This document shows positions 47,001 through 62,000 of a stretch of DNA of 64,000 nt, piece by piece. Made by a program: the position numbers and the translations under genes. This DNA is from Euonymus europaeus (lineage: Eukaryota; Streptophyta; Magnoliopsida; Celastrales; Celastraceae): contig OY756962.1 of NCBI GenBank assembly GCA_963580455.1, forward strand, positions 21,656,001-21,720,000, given 5' to 3'. The notes below the pieces were generated by a model, which worked only from the letters and a program-made list of their open reading frames with translations, was not told the DNA's origin and searched no databases. How positions within the stretch are numbered: position 1 is the first letter of the stretch; each line of letters begins with the position of its first letter.

Positions 47001-50000
47001 TGTTTTTTGAGGATTTTAGTTTAGGTTGTTGCAACTCTCCTTTCTGCACCTCCTTGGCACTGTAATATATTGTTTTCCAAAACAAAAACAAAAACTAAAT
47101 AGATAAAAAACTTGCACCAATTCCATTCTCTGCAATTGAATCTTTGCTTATTAATATACCTGTTTGGGAAGCCATTTTGTTCAAATTGTTTTGTTGCCAA
47201 ACTCACATTCGAACTAGCATAAAGGTAGCATTTATGTAGAATTTACAAATTGTTTCTAAAGCGAACATTTTAGTAGCATTTCAACTATTTAACCATCAAG
47301 TACTTGAAATACCTTACATTTATCGGTCAATATTCCAAATATACCATGTTATTAACCTCGTAAATATTTATATATGTACAAATTTATTAGAAAATATGTA
47401 AATAATATGCAATGGGTAATGAGTTTGATAAAATGTAAAAAATTATTATTTTAATTTTTAGTGTTTAATATGTCTCTTGATTGAATATGTCCCTAATTAG
47501 CTTGAAATGTGGGACAATTTGATAATTGATCGTTTTCATTTATAATGAATTGATAATGCCCGTGTATATAATTTACCACTACATTTGAAACAACATATAT
47601 GTTACCAACAAAAATTGATCCACACAATCATAACATTTGAATCAACATATATGCTAACATATCAAACAACATTTTAATACCAACATATATGCTAATTTCT
47701 CAAACACACCCTTAGTGCCATATCCCATTTGTAGTGGTGCAATCTAGTCTAGAAGCCACAGGTTCAATTCCCGGAAACAACCTCTCTACATATTATGTGG
47801 GGTAAGGTCGGCATAAATTCTGTCTATCCTTGACCTTGTCTAAATTAGGAGCCTTGTGCATGTGAGTTGTCTACCTATACGTGCATGTGAGTTGTCTACC
47901 TATACCTCTATATCCCAATGTTCGTATGTCCAAGTACAATGGAGAAGTTGATGATCTGACCCCATTGCTTTCTTGCAAAAGGAGCACCTATAAATTCTGG
48001 GGGCCATAGGAATATTGGGATATAGAAGAAGTTGATGTGCACTCTTTAATGCTGGGGGAAGGCTTGACTATGTTCCATTTCGAGCCTTGATTATTAGCCC
48101 CTAGAAAGAAAGGAAGTCACAATTTGTATTTTGTCACTCTGTTTGCAGTATGCCTTTCTGTGCTGGTCCTCTGAAATTAAAAAATAAGGGGAAACTGGGA
48201 AACATTACTTGGCTGTTTAGTGCCATTATCTCTGTGTGCTGTTTTTCTAATCTGTCAAAATTTTCTCATATCTGAATTTTCATCCCTTCCAGATATGTAC
48301 AGCCAGGCATTCGTATTCTGTGAGAAAGTTGAGGAGAGTTTACACAGTTTAGATGACTACCAAGCATTCCTGAGATGCCTCAGTATTTACAGCAAAGGAA
48401 TTATTAAAAGGAATGATTTGCTAAATTTGGTAGGTATTATTCCACGTCTTGAAGTTATTAGTCTTTACTGAAGAACGATCTATTCATACTAAAAGGAGTG
48501 GGTTTTTTATTTTTTGATCAATTCAAGGGGTTTATTTGATAAAAGTATATGCAAGTGACAATGATGATATTAATTTTCCACTTAGATTGGCATGCTACTA
48601 GTACTCGACTACTAGTTATGTTTGTTAACTTTGATGTGGTGAAAATCAAATAAATTTTAGTTGGGGCTATTCCTGGATGGTCTATATTAGATGCTTGCTG
48701 AAGTAAAATATGCAGAAAGCAAAACACACGTTACTAGTTTTTATATGTTTATTTGATAAAAAGTCCGTTTCTGGCTCATCACTTTGTCATTTTGAGTTTT
48801 ATTAAGTAGTTTAAAAGGTTAGGAATTCTCTTTAACATAAGTTTGAGATGTTTATGTTAAATGCTACTGTTTTATGATGTTGTTTGTGGACTTTTCTTTA
48901 TAGTCTAGCTTTAAAAAGCTTTGTATAAGCTGCAATCCCATTTTGTATATACTTGTTCAATTGTTAGTTTACTTATGTGATTATATCTCTGTAGCTAATT
49001 GTGAATATTAAGGGCATAAGGTTTTGGTTGATGTTTTTCTATTCAATTGAGTTAACTTTAAGCCCCTTCTATGCCATTTGTGTACAGTGTGTATATTATG
49101 CCAAGGTTTATAATTCTGATACCCTGTCCTATATCCTATAAACTAAGATAAACTCATCTTTTCAAAGATCACCAGTTCAACCATTCAATTGCCAAGTAAT
49201 TAAAAGTCGTAAAGGAGCTGTGTGAGACTCAGTGCTATTCGTATGAATTGGAGATCACATATATAATTATTTAGGCAGTTCAGAGAAGTAAATGAAGCAT
49301 GGTTTAAGTGTACTCTAGATTTTTTTAAAGCCTTTTGTTGGTCCTTCTCTCCTTGCCTTGACGGGCGCGAGAATACGTAATGCCTATCGGATCACTATGT
49401 TTTTGTTTCAGAAGTATAGAAATGCATCATTTCTTGTTTTATTTAAGTAAGGGTTGCTCTAGAAACAAATCAAACTAATATTAGATGCCTGTGTGTTTGG
49501 TTGATGTTTTCAAAACTATTTTCTGTTTTGAAGAATCAAATGATTGCTTCAAATTCATTTGGCTAACTTGTTTTGAGTATTTATTCTTAAAAATAGTTTT
49601 CATTTTTCATTTTTTGAAAATTAGAAAACCAAAACATCATTTTGTTGTTTTGTAGGATTTTTGAGTGTCATAATTGTAATTAAGATGAATTTATTTTATT
49701 TTATTTCTCTCTCTCTCTCTCTCCTCTTCACTCCTGATGGTGACTCACCTCTCTCCACCGACATCGTCGTCCGGCCATCGGAAGGCCTTGCTCCGGTGTT
49801 GACTCGAAATCGCTTAGATGTTGACTCGAAATCACCTTCATTTTGACCCGATTGATGAATTTGAGTTTCATTGGGATGAATTTCAATTTCATTTGACTAA
49901 ATTTCAATTTTAATTTCATGTTTTTCAGTATCCGAAAACATAGTCAATATCACCAACCAAATGAATTTTTTAACACTTTTTATTCATAAAAAGTGTTTCG

Positions 50001-53000
50001 AAAAACTATACTCAAAATCGTTTTTAAAAACTAAAAAAGAAAACAATAAAGCGTTCCAATGGAGGTTCTTTAAATATAAGATCGGTTGCTTACCTACACA
50101 TTTCTAATAGTTCTGTTCATTTCAGGTGACTGATTTACTTGGAAAATATCCTGATCTTATGGAGGAGTTCAATGACTTCCTGGATTGTTGTGAGAATCTA
50201 GGTAATCTTGTAAAACCTTTGTTTCTTAAAGTATTGGCTACTATTTCTTCACTTTAGTTTATTCAACTTTAGTTTCTTGCAGATGGTTTCCTTGCTGGCG
50301 TTATGAGTAAAAGTACGTAAAATGATATTCCCAATTTTTATACCTTTTTCCTTTTGGAAGTTTTACATTTCCAAAAATTTTGCAATAGCTGTTACCATTT
50401 TATTGTTAAAATTTTGGCAACTTTTTTTTGATAAGTCTGAATTTTGCAAACCTGCTGATTGCAGAATCACTGTGTACTGTTGGACATGTATCGAGATCAT
50501 TTAGAGCTGATGAAAAAGACAAAGATCATAAGCGTGAACTGGAAAGTGCTAAAGAAAAGGATAGAGGCAGAGAGAAATACATGGCAAAATCAATTCAAGA
50601 GCTTGACCTTTCTAATTGTGAATGCTGTACTCCAAGTTACCGGCTTCTGCCAGTGGAAGTAAGGAAATCTACTTGTGTTTGAAATTTCATTTGAACGTTT
50701 TTATTAATTACTGTACTGATGTGTAACCCTACGGTACTGGTCTCTGTTCAGTCTGCAATAGCCATGGCTAGCCAGAGATCTGAGCTTGGTGCTCAAGTGT
50801 TGAACGATCACTGGGTTTCGGTGACTTCTGGAAGTGAGGATTATTCTTTTAAACACATGCGCAGAAATCAGTATGAGGAAAGCTTATTTAGATGTGAAGA
50901 TGATAGGTATGTGGATTGCTAGTGTTTTTTTGGAGCATACCTGGTATTTCAATGATATATGGCTGTTTTTTAATTTTTTAGCATTTGCTTATTGATGGAA
51001 AAAATGGTAAACTGCATTGAGGATCTTGGAAACAGCCTACAGGTGATCATGTGGCCCAATGGGAGAGTTGCAGTGGTGCAACCTTAAAGGTCACAGGTTC
51101 AATTCATGAAAACAACCTCTACATATTTTGTGGGGGTCCTGCTTGTATATCTTAATGTTCCTCTTTTCTTGACTCTAGAATCGATGCCACTCCTTGTTGA
51201 ATGGGACTGTAGGTTGGAGTCTAGCCCCAAAAATAAAATGAAAACACTATTTTACTTTCAGATTTTATGGTTTTTCTGGACCTCTTGACCTTTGAGTTGT
51301 GGAATATTCATTTCATGATTTTAGGTTTGAGCTGGACATGCTATTAGAGTCTGTGAGCTCTACTGCCAAGTGTGCCGAGGAATTGTTGAACAAGATAAAT
51401 GAAAATTACCCTAATCTGAACGCCCCAATCCAGATGGAGGACTACTTTACTGGTTTGGATTTAGTAGTTGATTATAACGATGTTTCTATTGTAATTGTCT
51501 ATTTCCTTATTTGTGTTACTTTCTGACTATATTGTTCTATCTTTACGTTCTTGTTATTGCAGCTTCAAATCTTAGGTGCATTGAACGTGTATATGGTGAC
51601 CATGGTCTTGATGTGATGGACATATTGCGGAAGAACCCAACTCTTGCGCTACCTGTTATTTTAACTCGTCTGAAGCAAAAGCAAGACGAGTGGACAAGGT
51701 GTCGCTCAGATTTTAATAAGGTCTGGGCTGACATATATGCTAAGAACCATTACAAATCACTTGATCATCGCAGCTTCTATTTCAAGCAACAGGATTCAAA
51801 AAACTTGACTGGGAAATGTATGTTCACTTTTTATATTGAACTATAAGTGATGGTAGATTTTTCTGGTTCCTTAATCATTATATTCTGTGAATTGTTTATT
51901 TATTTTTCAAGTAGAGTAATAACTTTGTGTTTTTTTCATTGATGATGAGTTTGATTGATCAAATAACTGAGTTGATTCTGTTAACTGTGGTAGATTATGG
52001 TCTCGTTTATCCGCTAAGAAAATTTTTCTTTGCCATGCAGCTCTATCTAAGGTCTCCTTTCTCCCCTTTTAGCAATGGATTCGCTAAGAACATTTTGCTC
52101 TGTAAAAGGATGAACGTACTATTATCACCCTTTTTTCTGTATTATTATTTGCATTTGTGGCCCCAAAATATGTTTTTAAAGCTTTTCATGCCTTGTTATT
52201 GCTACACATGTCTGATAGTGTAAATTTTCACTCTTATTGAGTGATATATTTGATCTAGGGAGAGGAATGAAACAGGTTATTTACTTGGTGTTGGGTTGTG
52301 TAAAGTTGGCATAAATAGTCTATTTTGGTCGCAGAATTGGTTGAGATTGAGAAAATCCAGAAATTTGAATTATGAATGGCTATTCCTCATTACTTGATGT
52401 TGGATTGTCTAAACTTGGCATAAATGTAACATGTTGTACTCATGTGTTCATCATACACAATATTTGTGTATGTGTGTGTTTGTATTATTTAAAATATATG
52501 TGTTTCTGTCCTTGGGTCTCTTTTTGCATTAAGTTTGGAAGGATATTTTTTGTATTCTCTAATCCTTCAGTGATTATTTTTTTTCGGTTTCAATTCTGGG
52601 GAATATGGGTGGTTGATTTGTCTTTCAATCAAAGGGTGATTTAAATTGTGTTGTATCAGTTTCTAGCCCTTTTTCTTTCTTCCATGATGTTTTGAACAAA
52701 TTAACTCTCAACACTCGTGTGATAGCATGTAATTCGTGTGGTGAAAAAGGAGAAAGATGGAAGAAAATCCACTGATAGCAGGGATTTGGAGTAGCTTCCT
52801 CCCCTGTCCATGAAAAAAGTGGCTCAGTTTAGTTGGCAAACTGATAGGTCCCAGGGTGTGTACAAATTGTGAATCTGTAAATGCTTAACACATGCATTGC
52901 TTAATCCATACATATGATATTTCCTCTTTTACTAAGCTCTTCCTTTGTAAAGTGTTTATCTGTATGTATGTATGTATGTGTGAGATGCTTCCTCTTTTAA

Positions 53001-56000
53001 TTCTGTGGATTTGACCTGTACATTCTCATGGGCCTTTCTTTCTTGAAAAACAGCTCTGGTGACTGAGATGATGGAATTGAAAGAGAAGCTGCAGAAAGAG
53101 GATGATCTTATTCTTGCTTTTGCTTCTGGAAACAAACAGCATTTGGTTCCTCATTTTGAATATGAATACTCCGATGTCAGCATTCATGAAGAGTTGTATC
53201 AACTTGTTCAATATTCATGTAAAGAGGTTTGCTCAACTAAAGAAGAGTTGAACAAAGTTATGAGGTTTTGGACCACCTTCTTTGAGCCCATGCTGGGTGT
53301 TCCTTCACGGCCTTATGGGTCAGCAAGTTCTGCTGATGTTGGAACTATCAATACTGCTACAAATGTTATTGCATCTAGCATAGGAGAAGGTGATGGTAGT
53401 CCTGCTCCAGATACTATGACAAGTAGTTCCATAAATGGAGATACTATGGCTAAAGAAGATAGTATGATTTGTGTAGATCCTGTATGGAAAAGTGATCTGA
53501 CAGGTGATAATCAACAGCTAGGAATAGAGGAGAAGAATACATATACAACTGACAGAATTTCTGGATGTAGCCTAAAAATTGCCTCGGTTCAGTTAGCTGG
53601 AGATTCCAGTGCGCCACTTACTGAAAACAGTCATCAAATAACCAGTGCCGAAGTGACTGCAGGTCTGTGGTTTGGATTTTTTAAATATGGAAATTCTATC
53701 TTGTTCTTGTTATATACTTGATCCTGACCTAATTCTCTGAATAATTTCTGATTGAATTGCAATACCAATTTATTTTGAATTTCAAGGGCATGTTGCGATC
53801 CCATCTCTACATGGTGATACTGGCATTGAGGACCAGAAGCTAAAAGCTAGAACTGATACTGCATCTTCATCAAAGGTAGGTGTTTGCAGTTTTGGAAAAT
53901 TGGATGTGTCCATCCTTTAACTTGCCTAAATAGAGTTTATTTTGCTTTGTGAAATATCAGTTGTTTTTCAGATATTCTTGTGATAGCAGTTATGGTGTGT
54001 ATTTTCAATTTATTTATATCTTTCACTTTGGTTTCTTCAGGGTGAAGATGCTGCAAAACCAATTTTACCTCCAAATGGAGTGCCTACAAACGGCACTAAA
54101 GTTAATAGATATCATGAAGATGCTGCTGGGCCCTCCAAAATAGAGAAAGAAGAGGGTGAGTTATCAGCTAATGTTGATTTTGAGGACAATTTCGCTGTCT
54201 ATGAAATTACTGGTATGCAGGTAATGCCCAAGGGAAATTACCTTAATGAAAGTAGGCAACAAAAACCAGGAAAGGAGGAGGAATTATGTTTTCAGGATGC
54301 TGGAGGAAACAATGCAGATGCTGATGATGAAAACAGTGAAAATGATTCTGAGGCTGGTGTTGATGTTTTGAGCAGTGAATCTGTTGATGATGAGTGCACT
54401 CGAGAAGAGCATGGAAAGGAGAAAGATATTGAAATAGACAAGGCTGAGAGTGAAGGTGAAGCTGTGGGCATGGCTGATACACAGTTCGTTGGAGGAGGAG
54501 ATAGCACGTCATTGCCATCAGAATGCTTTCATTTGTCGGTGAAGCCTATTGCAAAGCATGTACCATCAGGTTTACTTAATGAAGAAAGGAAGGATTCTCA
54601 GGTTCTTTATGGAAATGATGATTTCTACGTCCTGTTTAGGCTTCACCAGGTAAGAGAGAGACAGGACCTACACAAGAATTATCTGCTTTGTTTCAAATTT
54701 TCATTTATATACTGTGCTCAATTCGTTGTTCTTCCTTGCCAGATTTTATATGAAAGAATTTTGTCAGCCAAAAAAAACTCGACAGGTGTCGAAATGAAAT
54801 GGAAAAACTCAAAAGATACTGATTCTCCTGATCCGTATGCAAGGTGATTTTTTTTATCACATTCCATTTTGAGGTGTATGACACTGGCCAGTGCATATTT
54901 ATTTTTGATACTGCTTTCCCGGACAGATTTTTGAGTGTGCTATACAATTTGCTTGATGGCTCTGCCGACAATGCAAAGTTTGAGGATGAATGCCGAGCTA
55001 TTATAGGAAACCAGTCTTATGTATTATTCACACTGGACAAGTTAATATGTCAATTGGTCAAGCAGGTTCCTTGCTATACTCGTCTTTCATTTATTCATCC
55101 TCCTTTTATTTGCTGCAATGTTTCTGAATTATGTTTTCCGTGCAGCTTCGGACTGTTGCAACCGATGAGATGGACAATAAGCTTCTTCAGCTGTGCGAGT
55201 ATGAGAAATCCCGACAACTTGGGAAGATGATTGATTCAGTTTATTATCAGAATTCACGTTCCCTCCTTCAAGAAGAGAATATATTTCGATTTGAATGTGT
55301 AAGTTCTTTGTTCTGCTCGCTTCGTGTTTTTTCAAGTTTCATTTTAAATTTAACCAGGTTTTGTCCCCTCTGCAGTCATCTGCCCCATCCTGTTTATCCA
55401 TCCAGTTGATGGACAATGCAACCAAGAAACCTGGGGTGTGGGCTGTTTCCATGGATCCTGATTTTGGGGCTTATCTGCACCACGATTTTCTGTCTGTATT
55501 TCCTGGCAAAAAGGAGCCACATGGCATTATAATGCGAAGGTAGGCGTTATGCTTCAGTTTTTCAACGTTGCAGTGTTTTCCCAACACTCCCTCCCTCTCT
55601 TCTTTCCTCTTCAGATCTGCAAAAGTACAATTGTAGAACAGGTAGCGAAATTTCATGATGGGCCGTTGACTCTGATCATTGAAATCTTATAAAAATTGTA
55701 TGTTTGAAGAGACTATGGGGTGGTATTGCTGGTATTTTTTGGTAACTGAGATAGAATGGTTCACTCCTCTCAATTTATACTTGTAGAAACATGCGCAAAT
55801 ATGTTGGCCTTGATGAATATTCTGCTATATGCATGGCAATGGAAGGTGCTAAAATTTTCAGTGGCCTTGAGTGTGAGATAGCTTGCAGCTCATACAAGGT
55901 ATGTTGATTTTGCTACAAATTCCTTGTGGTTTAAATTTTTTCATTTGTTTTATTCGAAGTTTCCTCCGGCTTCATGGTACGACCTATAATCAATCTTATA

Positions 56001-59000
56001 GCTAATTTTGTTTCGTGTAGTAACTTTCAAGAATGGCTTTCCCTCATTTTCCATACATTTAATTGTTTCAACCGATCATAGAATTTTTTTTTAATTCTAA
56101 AGTCATTTTTCATTAAAAATAAATAAATAATCTAACACTTTTCTTTTTAGTATAGTTTTCTCTCCACAATTTAAGGGTCACATGTTGAAATTCTGAAACA
56201 ACCTTTCCACAGTATAGGGCAAAGCTGTGTACATCTTTTCCTTCCCCTTCCAAGACTGCCTCCACCATGGGGCCTTGTGGACTGAAGTTGTTTAGCCTTT
56301 TTTGCTAAATTCTCATTAGAAATAATTGGAGTGTACTATTAGTTACAAGAAATCCACAGCTAATAAAGAAGAAGAAAGTAGCACCCTTTAATATTTAACA
56401 GCCCCCCTCAAGCTGGAGTATACAAATTATACATACTCAGCTTGGTACAAAACTTATGAAACATAGCTGGAAATAAAGGTTTAGTAAAGAAATCTCCCAA
56501 TTGAGAAGTGAATGAAACATAAGAGGTGCAAATATCTTTTTGCAACAATAAGTCTTGGATGAAATGACAGTTTACTTCAATGTGCTTGGTACGCTCATGG
56601 AAAATAGGATTGTTGGCAATATAAATAGCCGCTTGATTATCACAATTCATAGGCGTTGGACGAGACACTTTAATACCAAAGTCAGAGAGAATGAAAAACA
56701 CCCATAACATCTCAGAAGCTGTGTGTGTCATGGCACGATATTCTGCTTCGGCACTAGAACGGGCAACCACTTTGTTGTTTCTTAGACTGCCAAGTGACTA
56801 GGTTTATCACCTATGAAGGTACAATGTCCAGATGTAGATCATCGATCAGAGCGGGATCCACCAGAGCTTTGCTAAAACGATCAAACCAAGCACAAAGAGA
56901 TTGTTTTAAACCATACAAAGATTTGCATAGACGGCAAACCAAGGTTTCATTTCCATAAACAACATACCCTGACAGTTGATCCATGTACACTTCTTCTTGA
57001 AGATCACCATGAAGAAAGGCAGTTTTTATGTCAAGTTGAAATAAGGGCCAAGATTGATTGACAGCAGTAACAAAGAGTATACGAACTGAATTCAAACAAG
57101 CAACATGAGAGAATGTTTCCATATAATCGACTCCATATGTTTGAGTATACCTCTTTGCAACCAATCTAGCCTTAAGACGTTCAATAGACCCATTCGGTAA
57201 ATATTTCACAGTATAGACCCATCGACATCCCACTGTGTGCTTCCCAGAAGGAAGTTCAATCAACTCCCATGTATGATTCTTACGGAGTGCACTCATTTCT
57301 TCATCCATTGCTTGCTTCCATCCCGAAGAAGATATGACATCTTTATAAGATTCTGGAATAGAGATAATAGACAAAGCACAAACGAAAGAATGGAAACAAG
57401 GAGAGACACGATGATATGAAACAAAGTCAGAAATGAGAGATTTAGTACAAGCACGCTTACCACGACGAAGAGCAATAGGCAAGTCAGCTGTAGAAGTGGA
57501 AACTAGAGTAGGATCGGGTAGGACTTCAGAAGCTGGAGGCGATTTGGATGGTCCACCATATGAGATAACTTTTCTATTTGGAGTCCGATGAAATACCTGC
57601 AATGGAGGAGGGTTAGGAGATGATATTTCTTCTGAAGAGTCCTTAGGAGTGGACACCCCCCCACCCCCTTCCCCCACCCCGGCTCACTGAGAGGGGGGAA
57701 AGATCAAAAGACTGAGAGGGGAAGTACAAAAACCTGGGAATCGGGAACAGAGGATCCAGTAGAGGTATCATCGAAAACTAGGGAAGTGCCTTCATCAGAA
57801 TAAAAAGGAACATTCTCAAAAAATGTAACATCAGCATGGACAAAGTAACGACGAAAGGAAGGACAATAACATCGATATCCTTTTGTGTACGAGAATATCC
57901 AAGAATAATACATTTACAAACACAAGGTGATAGTTTATTGAGGCCAGTGTCCAGAATATGAACAAAAACAACACATCCAAAAACTCGAGGGGTAACAAAA
58001 AAAGGAGTGCGTGTGGAATATAAGATGAAGAAGGGAGTTTTGTTGCCCAACATCAAACTAGGCATGCGATTAATCAAATGACAAGCAGTCAGAACAACAT
58101 CCCCCAAAAATGTTTAGGAATATGCATATGAAACATAAGTCTTAGCAACATCTAAAAAATGACAATGCTTGCACTTCGCAATCCCATTTTGTTGGGACAT
58201 TTGAGCACAGCTAGTTTGATGAATAATACTCTTATCAATGCAAAATTTAGACACAGAAGTCTCAATATACTCAAGTATTATCTGAGCGAAGAACTTTTAT
58301 ACGCTTCTCAAATTGGGTAAATACTTCATTATAAAAACAAACAAGAATAATCGGTAGTTCAAAATGATGTTTCATTAAAAATAACCAAGTCATACGAGAG
58401 TAATCATCAACAAAAATGACAAAATACAAATGACCAGACACACTAGAAACACGGGTGGGGTCCCAAATGTTTGTATGAACCAAAGCAAAACATTCAGGCT
58501 CACAAAGAGCATGACGACGAGGAAATGAATTACGATAATGGTAGTGTTTGGTAAACAATTTTGCAGTTAACATATAATTTAGCTTATATGCTGGTAGCAT
58601 ATATGTTGTTTCAAATGCTGACATGTTTGGTTCATTATTACAGGAAAAACATATATGCTGTTTCAAATGTTGTGACTAATTAAATATAGGGGCAGTAGCA
58701 CAAATTAAAAAATATTTTTCAAAAATATATAATAAATTATTAAATATAATTGAATATCAATATTATTAAATAAATAAATTATTAAATATAATTAATATAT
58801 CATTTAAAAATAAATATATTATTAAATATAAATAATTTAATATATTAGTAAAAATGTTAATATTATTAAATATAATTGAATATATTATTTTAAAATAAAT
58901 ATATTATTAAATATAAATAAATAAAAATATTAGTATAAATGTTAATATATTATTAAGTAAAAATGAATATATTATTAAATATAAATAAATAAAAATTTAT

Positions 59001-62000
59001 TATTAAATAAAATGAATATATTATTAAATAAAATAAATAATAGATTGTTAACATTAAGGGTATTTTAGTCATTTGACTTATATATAAGGGGTAGTTTAGA
59101 CTTTTCATTTTTGATAGAAGGTAAATGTTGTTGAAAATGGTTTTTTATATAGCATTTGAAAATTGTAACATATATGCTAAAATTGTTATTGGGTGTTTGC
59201 TTAGGTAGCTTTTTGTATGTAGCATGCATGTTGAATGTTAAATTATATGCTAGTTGAAATTGTTTACCAAACACTCCCAATGTTTTCCTAACTGACAAGC
59301 TTCACAATCAAGACATCAAACTGAAGCCAAAGTAGGAAGAGCAAGCTTTAACTTCTGAAGAGACAGATGACCCAAACGATAGTGCCATTGGAGAGTGAGG
59401 GAAATGTGCAAGGCAGGAGTAGAAGGAATGGTAGGCAAAGGATCCAAATAGTATAGCTCATCTCGCTCATGTCCCAAACCAATCATTTTCTTGCTCTGAA
59501 GATCCTGGAAAACACAAAAATTAGGAGTAAACATTATTGAACAGTTTGAGAGCACGAGTTAGTTGACTAACTGTTAAAAGATTGAATGGAAAATGTTTAA
59601 GATAAAGACTATGTGGAAGAGAAAATAAGGAATGAGGATTTAGTGTTCCTTTACCAGAAACGGGTCGGGAGGAATTGTCTGCTAGAATGACGTGATGATC
59701 AGTGGAACGTAAATGAGTAAAAAGTGAGGAATTACCAGACATATGAGTGTTTGCACCAGAATCAATAATCCAAGAAGGATTATAATTATGAACAGAACAT
59801 GCAACATTACTTGATTTGGCAAAAGCGACAGTGGAAAGAGTGGAGGTGGAAGCACACAATGTTTGAAGTAGTTCACTGAGCTGAGCAGTAATCTTATCTT
59901 GAGTTCCAGGAAAGGAAGCAACATCTCGGAGCCAAAGGAATGGACTGAAGAAGATGAGTCAATAACTCTATTCATATGATCAGGTTTGCCATATTTAATC
60001 CAACAGTAAGGCTCAGTATGATTGGTGCCGGCACAATGAGTGCATTGTTTATCACCACGACCCTGAGAACGACCCCCGCGGCCACGAATACTACCACGGC
60101 TACTAGCAAAACCACCATGCTGGTTTTGAGTAGACAGTAGAACTGTCGCATCGACAGAGCTTGACCAGTAGGAATTTCCCAAAGAAGAGCACAACAATCG
60201 AGAATAGGCATTGGCAGCGGTAGGGAGATGCTCACTAGTTAAAATTTGATCCGTGAAATCTCTGAAATCAGAATCCAAACTAGCAAGAAGAGAAGCAAGC
60301 ATAAATTCCTTCCAATAGCGCTTTTGTTCAGTGAGATCAGGAGTAAAGGGACGATGTTGCAAGAGCTGATCCCACAGACTTTTAAGCTTACTATAATGGT
60401 CAATAAGAGCGGCACCATTTTGTTTAGTAGAGAAAATCTGCTCATAAAGCTCATAGACACGAGAAACATTGGAATGCTGAGAGTGTGCACTAGCCAAGGT
60501 ATCCCAAATTTGTTTTGAAGTTTCAGCAAACTCCACAGTAGAGATGATATTGGGTTCCATACTATGCCACAACCAACGCATAATAAGGGAATCTTCACTT
60601 TCTCAATCAGCAAAGTAGGATCCCCCTTCGGAGGAGGATCATCAGTAATGTACTTCAATTTCTTTTTGCCACGAAGGTGGGCTTTAACGGCATGAGCCCA
60701 ATACATATAATTATAGCCATTGAGTTTCTTGGATGTGATAGAGCGAGGAAGTTCATCATCACGAGAAACAATTACTCGAGCAGGAATTTTATCTCAAATA
60801 CAGCAACTGGAGTGTTATTTCCAGATCCAATAGAGCCATGAGACACGCTGTCACACCAGAGTAAGTAACACAACACAATGCTAAAAAAAAAAGGCCAAGA
60901 GCAAGGAGACAACTAGAACCAAACCAAGGAAAAATAGCCAATGTTGTACCCGATCAACCGAAACAAAAGTAACCAAACCAAAAGTAACACAACACAATGC
61001 TAAAAAAAAGGCCAAGAGCAAGGAGACAACTAGAACCAAACCAAGGAAAAATAGCCAATGTTGTACCCGATCAACCGAAACAAAAGTAACCAAGGAGAGC
61101 TAGCCAAGCATAACCAGATAAGCAAAAGAAACACCAGAAATCCCAGAAATTACCAGAAATTAAACACCTGGAATAACCAGATCCAAAAACCACAAGCCAA
61201 AAAACTCAGACATCCTAGAAATCAAGTGCGCGACTTACTTTACTGAAGTAAAATGAACCAGCTCGACCAGAACCAGATCAAACAGAGAGGACGAGAGAGC
61301 TGAAAACCAGTAGAGATCGAAAAACCAGTCGAACCATACTCGGATGAGACATGTCATCGTCGCAGAGAAAACATCGGCAACTCAGGAGCTGCTCATGGTG
61401 ACTGGCAGTGACGGGAAGGTGCGGTGGAGGAGGGGCTCCAATACCAAGTTACAAGAATTCCACAAATAATAAAGAAGAAGAAAGCAGCAGCGGGAGAAGA
61501 AAGAAGAAGATCATATTGATTTTCCTTAAACCAGAATACAGGGAAACCCTAGAGAATAAGACATGACATAACTAGTACAAAGACCAAAATACCCTTCAAT
61601 ATTTAACACTATTAATATGTTATATATATAGGTGTGTGTGTGTGTGTGACTGTACGTATGTATGTATATGTCCTAAATTTTCTAGTTGATCTGATTGGAA
61701 TATTAGATCCCTGTGTGAGTGCATTGTGGTTCGACAAGATCCCTATGCATCAACAGAGCTCATTATGCTCTATATTTGAGAATTAAATTTATTAACTCAT
61801 AGGTCTATTAGAGTTTATACAACAGATGTCAGTTGTTTTTTATTGTTTTGATGTAATCAAAGAAATTATGGCAAAAGACATTCTTTGGGAGTTACTATTT
61901 AGAAAGAGTTTGCAATGAATGTGGTGCATGTTGCCTTCATTATTACCACTTTTGATCTGCTATCTATTCTTTATGGTATTTTCCATATGAGCAAATTAGC

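Larger units (their letters stand above)
46043..48292 (+). other. SNL intron 6, repeat-bearing
   Basis: This 2.25-kb intron has no coding exon I can support. It holds a MITE-like block at 47158-47709, a SINE at 47735-47880 and a directly repeated 25-bp phrase (GTGCATGTGAGTTGTCTACC..) at 47856-47905. Confidence 0.7.
56341..61608 (-). mobile_element. Copia element antisense in the last SNL intron
   Basis: The 5268-bp element is flanked by the target-site duplication CTATT at 56336-56340 and 61609-61613. Read on the minus strand it has a 5' LTR (61608-61447), a primer-binding site, a leader with a tandem duplication, gag, pol fragments, a purine tract and a 3' LTR of only 60 bp. Stops, frameshifts, loss of the YVDD part of RT and a MITE in integrase make it inactive. 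LTRs begin TGTTAAATATT and end TTGTAACT rather than the usual CA. Confidence 0.93.

Noticed and set aside
49728..49919. Frame with a KLKF repeat on the minus strand
   Set aside because: Simple repeat of TTTCAATTTCAT within SNL intron 7.
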